Shown here piece by piece: positions 40,501 to 48,917 of a stretch of 64,000 bases of DNA. The notes beneath the pieces were generated by a model that had not been told where the DNA came from, searched no databases, and saw only the letters and a program-made list of their open reading frames with translations. Both the position numbers and the translations under genes were made by a program. Numbering within the stretch: the stretch's first letter is position 1; the number at the start of each line of letters is the position of its first letter. Origin of the DNA: Melieria omissa (taxonomy: Eukaryota; Arthropoda; Insecta; Diptera; Ulidiidae); contig OZ020267.1 in the NCBI GenBank assembly GCA_963971225.1, positions 116,384,936 through 116,448,935 of the forward strand, read 5' to 3'.

Positions 40501-43500
40501 TCTCAAATAAAAGTTGTAAAGCAACGTAAAAAAAAAATTTCTCAAAATAATATTTATCGGTAACGTAAATTAAAAAAGTCATAAATAAAAGTTATGAAGC
40601 AATGTAAAAAACAAAGATCCCAAAATAATAATTATCGACAACGAAAAATATATTTGTTACGGATAAGAGTTATTATGCAACTCAAAAAAAATGTATTACA
40701 TGGTAATAGTTATAGGCGACGTAAAAAAGTTAAAAGTTCTTATTGGGATATTGTGTCATCGACTTAATCATTAGCTTTCATTTGACGTAAAAATGATTCC
40801 TTTCTGACATTTGAGTCAAGAGATATGATGTTTTAAAAATTTCGGGAAGGAGCTTTAAGCCGCCATCTTTAAACTCAATTTAAAAAAAAACTCGAACATT
40901 CCGGGAAAAATCCCTTGGCACTTTTTCATCTACTGAGGCCCTCTATCGAATGAGATGGGTTTGACCTTGTCCCTTTTTTCAGTGTTGCACTGTGTTATTA
41001 TAAAGCAATAGCTATAGAAATTTCTTAAATTAGGGCAGTTTTTTTATTCCCAAAAATATGGATAATAATTATTTTAGGTCTCTGGTCTAAATGCATCGTT
41101 TTAAAATATCAACAATTGAAGCAATTTGGCCGAATTTAAAATAATTCTAATACTACGTTTAGTCGTTTGAGCCCAAATGCTCAATTTCAAATGAGTCATT
41201 TCAAAGTGTTTACATTGCCTGATTTGCATTTCGTTTGGCAGCTAACATCAAACGCTCTATGCTCATGTCCTCTTACCGCAACTCTTTTCCGGCTGCTGAC
41301 TTAAGAGTTTAGGTCTGTTTTGGAACTTTTCCAGTAAAAATTATCCGGTAAAAAATATCAGGAGAGTAAGCAAGCTGACGCTCCCAAAAATTAAACTATC
41401 CAAAAAAGTAAACAAACAGGAATTTGTAAGAAACTGCAAGTTTTAGCTCTTGGTTACACCAGTGGGACTTGGCACATTCACAATGCACAGGAAAAAGGAT
41501 ATAAATTAAATATATCAGGTGTACAACTTTGCTTCCGCCGTTTTCCGATAGGTGGCTGTACCGGCTGAGGCTGGTTGAAATACATAGATGGTAATGCCTT
41601 TAAAGTGAGTGTGGACAGTGCCTAACGAATTGTCATCGCCGTTTCAGTGACAGTTGTTCTTGTTTTCGTATTATTCACGCTCGAAAATGTCCGTTTATGT
41701 GCCCAATTCTCGCCATTTGCGGGAAGTTTTACTTTTCTGTTACAATTCGAAAAAAAATGCAGCTGAAGCGCATCGAATGCTCTCAGAAACTTACGGTGAT
41801 GCTGCTCTGAGTGAAAGAACGTGTCGGGAGTGGTTTCAACGTTTTAAAAATGGAAGAGCGACATGACAAAGTCATCCTCCAACACGACAATGCTCGGCCT
41901 CACGTCGCAAAAGTGGTCAAAAAGTACCTGGAAACGCTGAAATGGGAAGTCTTGCCCCACCCGCCGTATTCCCCAGATGTCGCCCCTTCTGACTTCCACC
42001 TATTCCGTTCGATGGCACACGGCCTGGCAGATCAACATTTTCAATCCTTCGAAGAATTGGAAAAATGGATTGCTTCATGGATAGCGTCAAAAGAGGACTC
42101 CTTTTTTCGAGCCGGGATCCGAAAATTGCCGGAAAGATGGGAGAAAGTTGTCGCTAGCGACGGACAATACTTTGAATAATACATCTGTAAGCACTTTTTC
42201 GCAATAAAGCTTTTAATTTTGGAAAAAAATGGCGGAATCAAAGTTGTACACCTGATATATAATCAGACATTTCGTTGTTTGGGCTCAATTTGCGATTCTT
42301 TCCTTCCAGCTGCAGCAGGTAAAGTTGAGCAAGACAGTTGTGGTTCAGCAGACTCACAAACGCACAATTTCTTTGCTGGTTCCATTTGCCTCCAAATGTT
42401 TGCACACATTACATAACATATATGCTAACAATACTCTACAAACATACATATTTCAAGCAAAAGAAAATTCAAATTCAAATTTTCCATTTTGCGAACTGTC
42501 AAAGACAGACAAAGCTTTTAAAGCTTTTCAAAAAGCTTTCAATTTTAGTCGCGTTCGACAAAAGGTCATGTTTATCGAATTTGCTTCGTCAGTTGGTTGA
42601 AATTAGTGATTTGTACATTTGAATTCGTATGGGGAAATGCGGTAGTTTCGCCCAAATAACGCATTTGGGCTCAATGTAAACGTAGTATAGGTGCCTAATT
42701 TGAATATTTTCATTTACATTTTTCGATTCCAAGTCCGTGAAACATGCGCGCAAAACTATTGGCCAACTTAATGTAGAGTGCACTGAGGCCTTGATTACTA
42801 TTGAATAAATTATCTAAATGTAAACAAAAACAGGCAAGTTGAATGACGTATAACCTGCCGCTTCCTGCCCGCATTCTACCTTTTCCCCGTCTTTCTGATT
42901 GCTCCTAGACAAATATTCATTGGTCCTAGGCATTAGTCGTTATTTTATTATCATAAAACGATCTGATTTGTTTACGGAACTCGCAGCATTTCGGCAGCTA
43001 GGCGAGCATTTCGTCGCCCTCACTATTGGAAACATTTCGCAGCGTTCAAGTTTGACGGTGGCAAATAGTTCAGTAAAATCCATAGACCTTTGTTAACATT
43101 GGCACAAAGTCTGCGCCTCATCAATAGGAATCTCAGTTGCCACAAAAGTCTTCCTGCAACTACTAGCACGTCTCGTGCATGCGGCGATTGGCATTCTCGA
43201 TTTCGACATACGGCGCCAGTTAATGTTTTTTTCTTTTCGTTTTCATCAGACTGCGCCAGCAGCGTTGCAGGAAATGCATACCGCATCGTTTGACACGACA
43301 CCTCTCCATTTTAAGTTCGACCGCTTGCGTGAACCTTGATTTCGGCAGAGGAAAGCAATAGTTCGCTAAATTACCCCCCCCCCCCGAATTATTGCTGAAA
43401 TGTCCAAACAGTAAAATTTATTCAACGGCCACAACAACAATATTCCAGTTCTGCTGTCTATAAAAAATCTACAAGTGTTCGTTTCCCACCACTGGCATTG

Positions 43501-46500
43501 ACTAGTTTGGCCGCAACTTGTAGAAATGCCAAACATCTAATTTTGGACCGAGCGCGTACGTCGCACTTTCATTACTCATTTCAATGAAGTCATCGCGGCG
43601 CGAGCGAATGTTTTAATCCTTCCTCTACCATTCATTGATTTCTGCGCACTAATTATGGATATTTGTTGCACTTAAGAAGTGGGTAAGAAAATGCGTTCGG
43701 CCCCTATGCGCAGCGGCGTCCAACATAAAAGACTATTGGACGACAAATTTAATTTAAATTGTCGCTTGGAAGTCGAAAATGAATCTCGAAAATGAATTAA
43801 TGAAAACCATAAAGCAATGATCAATGACGACTCAATTTAAAAAGCCAACACTTATGTAGCTTATGTAACTTCGTTGTTGATACACTCATGCCGACGAGAG
43901 CATTTTAAGCCTGTGCCTTGTTATGTTGAAATATACGAATTCATTCTAAACCCATTACCAAAATTCGACCTGATTTGTAATAATTGCTTAATTCATCAGC
44001 ACTTAAGAGCGAATTCATTGGCAGTTACATGGTTGAGAGCATTCCTAGTCGAGTAAGAGAGACAAATGTGACACAAAAGGTTGTCACCATTGTGAGCGAC
44101 AAATTGAAATCTGGTCATTGAAAAGGGAAACCACAGCTATGGGAGCTACTCGCATAAATGACATAAAATCTCTTGATACGTAACTGTGCAATGTCAATGA
44201 ATATGACAGTTGGTTAGCTGTAATATGTACACCGTATTCACAAAAACCACAAGGGATTATTCAAATGCTCAACGTGTTTGTTTCAAAACTCAACATTTAA
44301 AATTGCCACTTCTGGATACGTGTAAACGTTAGTGTCGAAGCGGCAAAGGATTAGGGGATCGGTCAAAAGACTGAATTGCACTTAAAAAATTAATATTGGA
44401 GTGCTGCTTTAAAATTAAGCGGATCATAAAAATTTGTAACTGCGGATTGTACTGCACTATTAGCCAAATCATATAACAAAATCATATGCAAACAATAATA
44501 TGACGAATGAGATTTTTTATGGCTTTGTAACACTTGTGATATTCGAGCCTCCACCATCCACTACTGACAGTCTGCAACGCGGTGTTTGATAGTCATTTGC
44601 TACGATGATAAGTTATCATTGATAACTGTTTGCCTTATCTGCTCAAACAGAAACAAAACCCAGTTTTGAGGATATGACTAAAAGCTTTGGCAAAATTTAC
44701 CCGATTAATAACAACGTAGAGGCAACAAGTGTCCTTCTTTACGTTTCAGAACACTGGAACTGCGAACATATATGTATACGTATAGTGCATACGAATATTC
44801 GCCCCTTAACCGAACATATTCTCGAAAAGCACAAATTCTCGTATTCTCGTTTGGAGCGAAACAGAAAGTAGCACCATACACCGTGCACGAATTCGCTTAT
44901 CACAGGAAAATAGTCGACCTAACTTTGTTTAATCTACCGAATTGCGTAACCGATTTCGACTTTAAACCAGCAGTTAAAAATTGTACACTAACCGAGATTG
45001 AATACTAAGCCACTGATCAATAAAGTTATCAAGCGGATAAACAACAAATCGACGCAATCAGCATTGTTGGCTACGCACAAGAGAGACGGCTCGTTGCTCG
45101 AGAGACCGAAACGTTATTTGTTTGTTTATTTTATCGTACATTGCTATTTGTTATCAGCGCGATCGGATTTATTTCTGATTTTCGGGCATTCCAATGCTGG
45201 TTTTCCAATTTCCATTACTGCGCCCGACATGGTGCATACGCAAACATGGACACAGTGCGCACCGTACGATGTGCGCGCTTATCTAGAAATACTGACACTG
45301 CCGCCATTTGAAACGAACACGTACCAAAACACAGCAGTCATCACAATGCATCTCCCGGCCAGCTGCGAACCCCGCACGATTCAAGCAACCTCGATGAAAT
45401 GGAGAGGCGTTAGATATTCAGGGAGGCTAGTCATCGAACCTCTGGTCGCTACCGAACGCGGTGAGAGTGCTGCGTTTGTAGCGCGACGAGTGCGAGAGCA
45501 GAAGCACCACGGCGAAGCGTATACGGTGCGCTGAGTAACGTCACACCGAAAGCGAAAAAAAACGTTTCCACTGCCCACTCTTTTGCGACACACTTATAGT
45601 AGAAACACGAGTAATGCCAGTAAACAGATAAATTATGTTTTAGGCCTCAACGGCCAAGACATCAGCCAGAGTGGCAATGAACGGCCGCATCTTCTCCACA
45701 AGTACAACCGCGCATTAGCCAACCTAATGCTCGTCGCACCTACAGCCGGTGCGACAACACTCGTAAACTGCGCCAAAAGACTGTGTACAAGCGAAACTCA
45801 ACTCCCGGAAGCGCTACCTTTGCCATCGTTGTTTACAGTTTGCGCTGCGCCGGTGCTAAGTGATTGATTTCACTCTCATTACAGACTGGTTTCATCTGAT
45901 CAATGCAATGCACAGCTCTTGATGCAATTAACTTCATTGGTGCAAGAGTGTTTACGCGCCAGTTATGTACGTAACATATGACTGTTATTCTCACATATCC
46001 ATAGATCCAAAAACCTTTATTTCTGCTAGCACCCCTACCACAATCTGAGCTACTCTATATACGGCAGTACATGGCACGGAATGTGTATATTGGTAAGCTG
46101 TTTTTATTGGGGATAAGATTCAAGAATCGATAAAATATCATTTAATAAAACAGGAAAAACTAATGTTTTGCAAACGATGTTAGAATGTTTAACCCTTTTT
46201 CGGCCGTTACCAGAAATAGCCAATATTTGTTTAAGTCCTTTTAAGGACTTACATTTAGGACCTCAATCAAGAATATTTTTGGATTTTTTTTGTGTTTTTT
46301 TTTAAATTTTTTTTATAATTAAATTAAAATTGAATTTCAAATAAAAACAAATATATATGTACATAGGTAGGTAGTGGTGGCAGCTCTCATATGAGAGCTC
46401 ACTTATATGTACATAGTTTTAGTCAAATAATAATCAAGCATGAAAACAAACAATTGTTGGCTTACATATGTACATACATGACGACTTCTGGCCAATGGTC

Positions 46501-48917
46501 GATTTTTCGACCACTGAAAAGTTCGCGGTGCTGAGAGGTAAAAATATTTGCATAATCTTATGGATATCAATTGATTGTGGTAATTTGGTCTTTAGGCTTC
46601 GTAAATAATCAATAATAAATCAATAATTTGAAAAGGTTATATATTTTTCAGAATATTCAAAATATGACTAAACAATTTTTTTTTCGTACCTTCGCCAAAA
46701 TCTCTAAATTTATCTTTAAAAAAAAAATTATTATTTTGTTGGGTTACCAAAAGACCAAAGCTATTTTATGCATCAAAAGTTCAAAGATATAATGTCTAAG
46801 TGCAGAGCTACTCTCCTTCAAGTGGCTGGTCGAAAAATCGACCAGCGGCCGAAAATGGGTTAATAAGTTTTATGTGCGGACAGTTCGTCCTTGTCAGTCT
46901 TTTCCAAGCATTCATTCACTTTGTATTTTTTAACCATCTGCGTTAAGCACCCAAGGTGCTTTAATTTGGTGTTTTGAATAACCCCAACTGGGTATACCGG
47001 TATCTGGCAAAGATCAGTTTCGCTTTCTGCAACTTTGCATACAGTAACGAGTACGTTACTGTATGCATTGTGAATTTTCCGGAGGTGGAAAATGTGGCGA
47101 AACGTAGTGGCCTTAGAACTTCAGAAAAATCTGCCTCCCAACTCACCTGTAAACAATACAACTTTTGTTCACGTGTTTAGCTGATCACTTCAAAAAGAAT
47201 GGAAAAAAGCTACCATTGCTGCCTAATGGGTAAAAAATACCCAATGAATATCTCAGCAACGTGCAGAGATACAAAGCTGACATTGTTTCTGATTATTTTG
47301 GGTCAATTCCAGGTTGTGTATGAAATTTTATCAAAATCGTATGGGCGGAACTAGTACTCGGCTTTAACACTAGAACTACCTGGAGCGGTCATTTGACGGT
47401 TTTCAGTTTTTAATTAACCGTAGCTCGAAAACGGTTTAAGTTATGAATCTGGTTCTCCTTGACTTTTAATATTTTGCACTAAGCTCAATATTCTAAAATT
47501 TTGCTATCACTGCGCCGATCTGTTTTCTTTTTATCACCGATTTTACCTACTAATACCATGAGCGGTCAAATGACGGTTAACTACGTAGCCATGGAAATAC
47601 AATTAAAACACTCACAAAAAAGTCAAAGATGGTACAAATTTTACAAGAACCTATGTCTTGCCTTTTGTTTTATGTTAAATTTACAACCGACTTTTATATA
47701 TTTATGAATTTCAATGTAAAAACAAAAATGCATTATTTTACGTGTTGTGTGTGAAAGTATGAGCACAAAGCGGCGAGACGAAATTTACTATGGTCATGAG
47801 TAGTAGCTTTACTTTTAAAATATTTGCCAAAACTATACTTTTTTACATTCAAGAACATATGAAAAACTTCTTCAGATTCAACCGATTTCGTTAAAAGCTC
47901 TGAATACCGTCATTTGACCGCTCGTGGTGATAGTAGGTATGAGCAAAACTCGGTACTCCTAGTGTTAATGGGTTAAGCAAATTTCCTGGGAGTTATACAT
48001 ATTTAAATTTGTTCTGACAGGAGACTTGATGAGCGCAATTAGTCACGTCTTCGGAATGCAGCCCATCTCACACAAGCGTTGTTTTGCGAATCAAACATAA
48101 AACGAACACAACAACATTGGCGGAAGGCCGCAGTCGATGACTAAATCACGTTAATGCAATGCCTTCCAGGAACGTGGAATGTGCTGTGTGCGCAAACATA
48201 AAGCAACACGCACTGCATAAAGAAAAGGGGACAATGGATAGGTTATCTGCAGTGTGTTGTTATTACGCGATGAGCAAAATTTGCATTCTAAGATCTAATT
48301 TCTTTACACATTTGGTTAAATTTTGATACAGAACTCGATTAATATGCAGTTATTTTTTTCGTGATGCAATCCCAATTGCAAATTGCAAGAGATTATTGGC
48401 AGTATCAACTCAAATGGTGGTATAGATGCCTAAATGTTGGCACTAGCAATTACACGAGCAACCTAAACATTAGTTACAGTGTACCAATCCACCCGCGGCT
48501 CATATTTGTCCGCCGATTGATGGCTTTATGCCACACACATTCCACAATGATGTTTATCGCAGCACAATTCTGAGGCCGCAGTGCGCATCCACCAGCACAG
48601 TCAGCAGCAATTTTACGATGCATACACGCAATTGTTCGACAATTTCTGCTATCCAACCAGAACAGAAGTGCTCAATTACACTGCAATTAATAATTTGTGC
48701 TCACGTTTCCATTTTATTTTCGCTGATGATGCAAAGCCGCTTGGGGCTGCTCCGCTCAGCGCGATGAGGACAAGTCGGCGCTTCTGTGTAGGCACTGCCA
48801 TGGGCCTTGCCTTGACGAGCCGTTGACAGCGGAAGGACCGGCTTTCATGAATGAGACTCCACCCAAACCCTATCCAATTACTGCGTCGCACCACTCACAC
48901 TTACCTAAGTCGTCCAT
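16265..48917 (-). CDS. Pax: Paxillin, integrin focal-adhesion scaffold (whole gene span)
   Basis: A cytoplasmic adaptor that links integrin adhesions to FAK/vinculin-type partners through LD motifs and to the membrane-actin interface through LIM domains. The main form joins 48917-48905, 29575-29442, 29379-29103, 28809-28668, 28606-28515, 28451-28315, 20457-20047, 19974-19744 and 16531-16265. Phases agree at every junction and the protein is about 567 residues, close to vertebrate paxillin. It begins MDDLDALLADL, as vertebrate paxillin does. LD motifs lie near residues 3-12, 118-131, 170-182, 250-265 and 308-320. Four LIM domains run from about 334 to 563. YAVP (exon 28809-28668) and YAKP (exon 20457-20047) are YxxP sites of the kind bound by Crk-type SH2 domains. 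Alternative first and last exons are listed separately. Drosophila paxillin is known from 37D. Confidence 0.95.
16532..19471 (-). other. Paxillin intron between alternative terminal exons
   Basis: About 2.9 kb of AT-rich intron with no transposon I can define. It holds one GC-rich open segment at 18285-18466 (listed separately) and a plus-strand (GT)n-rich tract near 19110-19190. The text between 18640 and 18950 may be 3' UTR of that segment or plain intron. Confidence 0.5.
18285..18466 (-). CDS. Unassigned GC-rich exon-like segment inside paxillin intron
   Basis: Preceded by an acceptor-like GGGCCGCAG at 18467-18475, then about 60 codons of high third-position GC, reading [15 protein letters not shown], then [20 protein letters not shown] and a PTPPPP run, ending at TAA (18285). 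The codon use looks coding and contrasts strongly with the AT-rich intron around it. Joined to the paxillin exon ending at 19744 (phase 0), the frame would be wrong and would stop early, so it is not a simple third paxillin end. It needs a phase-1 partner exon that I could not find. I do not recognise the family. It could be an exon of a nested gene, an unusual paxillin transcript or an old insertion. Confidence 0.3.
19472..19564 (-). CDS. Pax: Paxillin alternative terminal exon B: completes LIM3 and ends the protein
   Basis: Follows a TATTCTAG acceptor, begins in phase 0 with GAC TGC (Asp-Cys) exactly as terminal exon A does, and encodes 30 residues ending [10 protein letters not shown] before TAA. 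The sequence [19 protein letters not shown] has 17 residues between zinc-ligand cysteines, identical spacing to exon A, then C-x2-C closes the second zinc finger. Joined to the exon ending at 19744 (last codon AGG) it gives a LIM1-LIM2-LIM3 protein of about 509 residues with an acidic tail and no LIM4. It is supported by splice signal, phase, ligand spacing and domain logic, but I have no transcript evidence. Confidence 0.75.
   Translation of the reverse strand, partial: DCKKAVRGKSFYAMEGKPVCPTCVGVDEEE
19744..19974 (-). CDS. Pax: Paxillin exon: LIM2 and first half of LIM3
   Basis: Begins [17 protein letters not shown] after a TTGCAG acceptor and carries CAQC, YCRNDYF and the opening CNGC of LIM3. 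It ends with HPDCFVCR and donor GGTAAGT. It stops between the fifth and sixth zinc ligands of LIM3, so the choice of the next exon decides how LIM3 is finished. The upstream intron is only 72 nt. Confidence 0.95.
20047..20457 (-). CDS. Pax: Paxillin exon: LD5 and LIM1
   Basis: Opens VNNGSNHHH, carries a YAKP site, then the LD5 motif [21 protein letters not shown]1 follows, from CNAC through [11 protein letters not shown] and [13 protein letters not shown] to the first ligands of LIM2 (CAYC), with a GTATGA donor after GAT. Sequence and order match paxillin LD5-LIM1 of other animals. A 7.9 kb intron separates it from the LD4 exon, room for an internal promoter such as the one giving the LIM-only Drosophila form, but I could not identify its first exon. 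Confidence 0.95.
21296..21941 (+). mobile_element. Deleted pogo/Tigger-type transposon
   Basis: TA duplicates at both sides and inverted ends CAGTAGAATCCCGATTATCC / GGATAATCGGGATTCTACTG, with further gattatccg repeats inside both ends. This is the terminal arrangement of pogo/Tigger elements. An open frame at 21407-21730 encodes the tail of a transposase: an acidic stretch ([17 protein letters not shown]), then ITSYFQSKF at the end. The CENP-B-type DNA-binding region and DDE core are absent, so the copy is non-autonomous. Confidence 0.85.
24552..24750 (+). repeat. tRNA-derived SINE copy 1 (diverged)
   Basis: Head ggcctcgatagtctagc matches copy 3 at 25571, followed by ggtttcgatttct, a decayed polymerase III B box. 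The body ends with aactgtaggtccccctccc. It is more diverged than copy 3. Confidence 0.65.
24868..25214 (-). repeat. tRNA-derived SINE copy 2 (reverse orientation, GAA tail)
   Basis: On the minus strand it starts cctcagctggctagtgcg (A-box-like) and has gggttcaaaactcc (B-box-like). It then shows the shared body with cgccgttcggaatcgg and aactgtaggtcccctcc, and ends in a (GAA)n tail, seen on the plus strand as the TTC run at 24868-24906. The tRNA-like head differs from copies 1 and 3 while the 3' body is shared. Confidence 0.65.
25571..25830 (+). repeat. tRNA-derived SINE copy 3 (best preserved)
   Basis: Begins ggcctcgatagtccagcg and contains an exact B box ggttcgattcc at 25623-25633, preceded by tRNA-like A-box text. 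The body has gccgttcggattcgg and aactgtaggttcc. It does not fold as a functional tRNA over the expected 72-76 nt, so I call it a SINE and not a tRNA gene. Confidence 0.7.
26261..26771. mobile_element. TTAA-flanked piggyBac-like MITE (CCCATTTTTTACCGCC ends)
   Basis: TTAA at 26257-26260 and 26772-26775. The 16 nt inverted ends have one mismatch (CCCATTTTTTACCGCC against GGCGGTAAAAAATAGG). The palindrome gtgtctttaaagacac sits 16 nt inside the left end, and a decayed form, gtgtcttaagtcac, lies near the right side. No coding capacity. Confidence 0.85.
28315..29575 (-). CDS. Pax: Paxillin LD-motif exons (five exons)
   Basis: Exons 29575-29442, 29379-29103, 28809-28668, 28606-28515 and 28451-28315, separated by introns of 62, 293, 61 and 63 nt. 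They encode ALLADLQ (LD1), [18 protein letters not shown] (LD2), [14 protein letters not shown] (LD3-like), a TKSPTPGRH stretch and [16 protein letters not shown] (LD4). YAVP follows the LD3-like motif. The text between motifs is Gly/Ser/Asn-rich and probably disordered. Phases run 1-0-1-2-1-0 and fit throughout. The 29103 donor is GTTCGT, weaker than the other donors. Confidence 0.93.
29650..29680 (-). CDS. Pax: Paxillin alternative first coding exon ([10 protein letters not shown])
   Basis: ATG at 29680 and ten codons, then donor GTAAAG only 74 nt before the LD1 exon. It ends in phase 1 with A, so the junction codon becomes AAT (Asn) where the other first exons give GAT (Asp). The joined text is DNLNALLADL. 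It is compatible in phase but changes the second residue of LD1. It could be a genuine isoform start or a chance open stretch; its proximity and clean donor favour a real exon. Confidence 0.55.
30628..31184. repeat. Palindromic MITE split by a LINE insertion
   Basis: Outer arms tttagtgatagctgaat (left) and attcagctatcactaaa (right) continue as an almost complete hairpin built from ccactaa/ttagtgg units once the LINE (30745-31139) is removed. About 160 nt of foldback DNA remains. No coding capacity. Confidence 0.75.
30745..31139 (-). mobile_element. 5'-truncated R1/I-type LINE fragment with target duplication
   Basis: Flanked by the 12 nt direct repeat agatcaatgatt (30733-30744 and 31140-31151). 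The minus strand keeps an open frame to 30832 with [17 protein letters not shown], then CHSC...H-H-x3-C and CPALSRRRW, the C-terminal zinc-knuckle region of R1/I-type non-LTR retrotransposons. The 3' tail is a (CCAA)n repeat (ttggttggttgg on the plus strand). The intact frame and perfect duplication indicate a young insertion. Confidence 0.85.
31283..31514. mobile_element. Short MITE with CAGTCGTGTCTGG ends
   Basis: 232 nt, TA on both sides, perfect 13 nt inverted ends CAGTCGTGTCTGG / CCAGACACGACTG. Several gttcacta/tagtgaac motifs lie just inside both ends. The CAGT...ACTG ends and TA target fit the pogo/Tigger group. No coding capacity. Confidence 0.85.
31716..31797 (-). CDS. Pax: Paxillin alternative first coding exon (MSSKLLSSS...ERRL)
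   Basis: ATG at 31797, 27 codons encoding [18 protein letters not shown] and then KVGEFERRL, and donor GTAAGT in phase 1. The final G plus AT of the LD1 exon gives Asp, so the protein reads [12 protein letters not shown], restoring a perfect LD1 consensus. This independent agreement of phase, donor and motif is strong evidence. The N-terminus adds a Ser-rich segment absent from the MDDL form. Confidence 0.8.
35681..36188. mobile_element. Short DNA element with AGGGGTATTCTCGATG ends
   Basis: 508 nt with perfect 16 nt inverted ends (AGGGGTATTCTCGATG on the left, its complement on the right). Inside the ends are many ttgcaa/cttgca motifs in both orientations. It lies in a paxillin intron. No transposase. 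The target duplication is unclear, so I cannot name the superfamily. Confidence 0.75.
36669..36675 (-). CDS. Pax: Candidate paxillin micro-start exon (Met-Thr)
   Basis: Only seven coding nucleotides, ATG ACT G, followed by donor GTAAGC. The phase-1 G joins AT of the LD1 exon, giving MTDALLADL. Donor and phase are right, but a string this short can occur by chance, so this rests on the pattern set by the other first exons. Confidence 0.45.
40012..40740. mobile_element. Large foldback element with internally repeated arms
   Basis: The left arm (to about 40365) and right arm (from about 40405) are inverted copies of each other over more than 300 nt. Each arm is itself made of alternating units of about 50-60 nt around acgttgctttataactttta and acgttaccgataactattat. 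The central loop holds the short segment gtttctgcag and is only a few tens of nt. This resembles foldback (FB/Galileo-like) elements. No coding region. Confidence 0.8.
41511..42260 (+). mobile_element. Mariner transposon with internal deletion (750 nt)
   Basis: Inverted ends of at least 21 nt starting TATATCAGGTGTACAAC. The N-terminus of the transposase is intact at 41687-41860 ([32 protein letters not shown]), the helix-turn-helix region. It is followed abruptly by the C-terminal part ([27 protein letters not shown], ending DGQYFE). The middle of the protein, including the first catalytic Asp, is missing, and the two parts are in different frames. A full copy would have about 345 codons. Confidence 0.92.
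46193..46859. mobile_element. TTAA-flanked piggyBac-like MITE (CCCTTTTTCGGCCG ends)
   Basis: TTAA at 46189-46192 and 46860-46863. Ends CCCTTTTTCGGCCG and CGGCCGAAAATGGG are inverted with one mismatch. The palindromes ggtcgatttttcgacc (near 46497) and ctggtcgaaaaatcgaccag (46826-46845) are inverted copies of the same motif. No transposase. Confidence 0.85.
47368..47964. mobile_element. TTAA-flanked piggyBac-like MITE (CACTAGAACTACC ends)
   Basis: TTAA at 47364-47367 and 47965-47968. Ends CACTAGAACTACC and GGTACTCCTAGTG are inverted with two mismatches. A motif gcggtcatttgacggt recurs near both ends and once in the interior in either orientation. Non-coding. Confidence 0.8.
48905..48917 (-). 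CDS. Pax: Paxillin main first coding exon (MDDL)
   Basis: ATG GAC GAC TTA G followed by donor GTAAGTG. Joined in phase 1 to the LD1 exon 19.3 kb away it gives [12 protein letters not shown]. Vertebrate paxillin begins with the same residues (known family fact), so this tiny exon is confidently placed despite its size. The transcription start should lie a little above 48917; no clear TATA box was identified. Confidence 0.88.

Larger units (their letters stand above)
29681..48904 (-). other. Paxillin 5' intron region (19 kb) carrying alternative promoters and elements
   Basis: Apart from the alternative first exons, I found only mobile elements: 30628-31184, 31283-31514, 35681-36188, 40012-40740, 41511-42260, 46193-46859 and 47368-47964. 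Remaining open frames have unbiased codon use and no domains. A 14 nt poly-C run lies near 43373-43386. The stretches 32000-35300, 36700-40000 and 42300-46100 show nothing I can name; the first upstream exons of alternative transcripts probably lie within them. Confidence 0.5.

Noticed and set aside
44998..45534. 178-codon plus-strand open frame in the paxillin 5' intron
   Set aside because: Mixed composition and no recognisable domain or splice support; likely chance.
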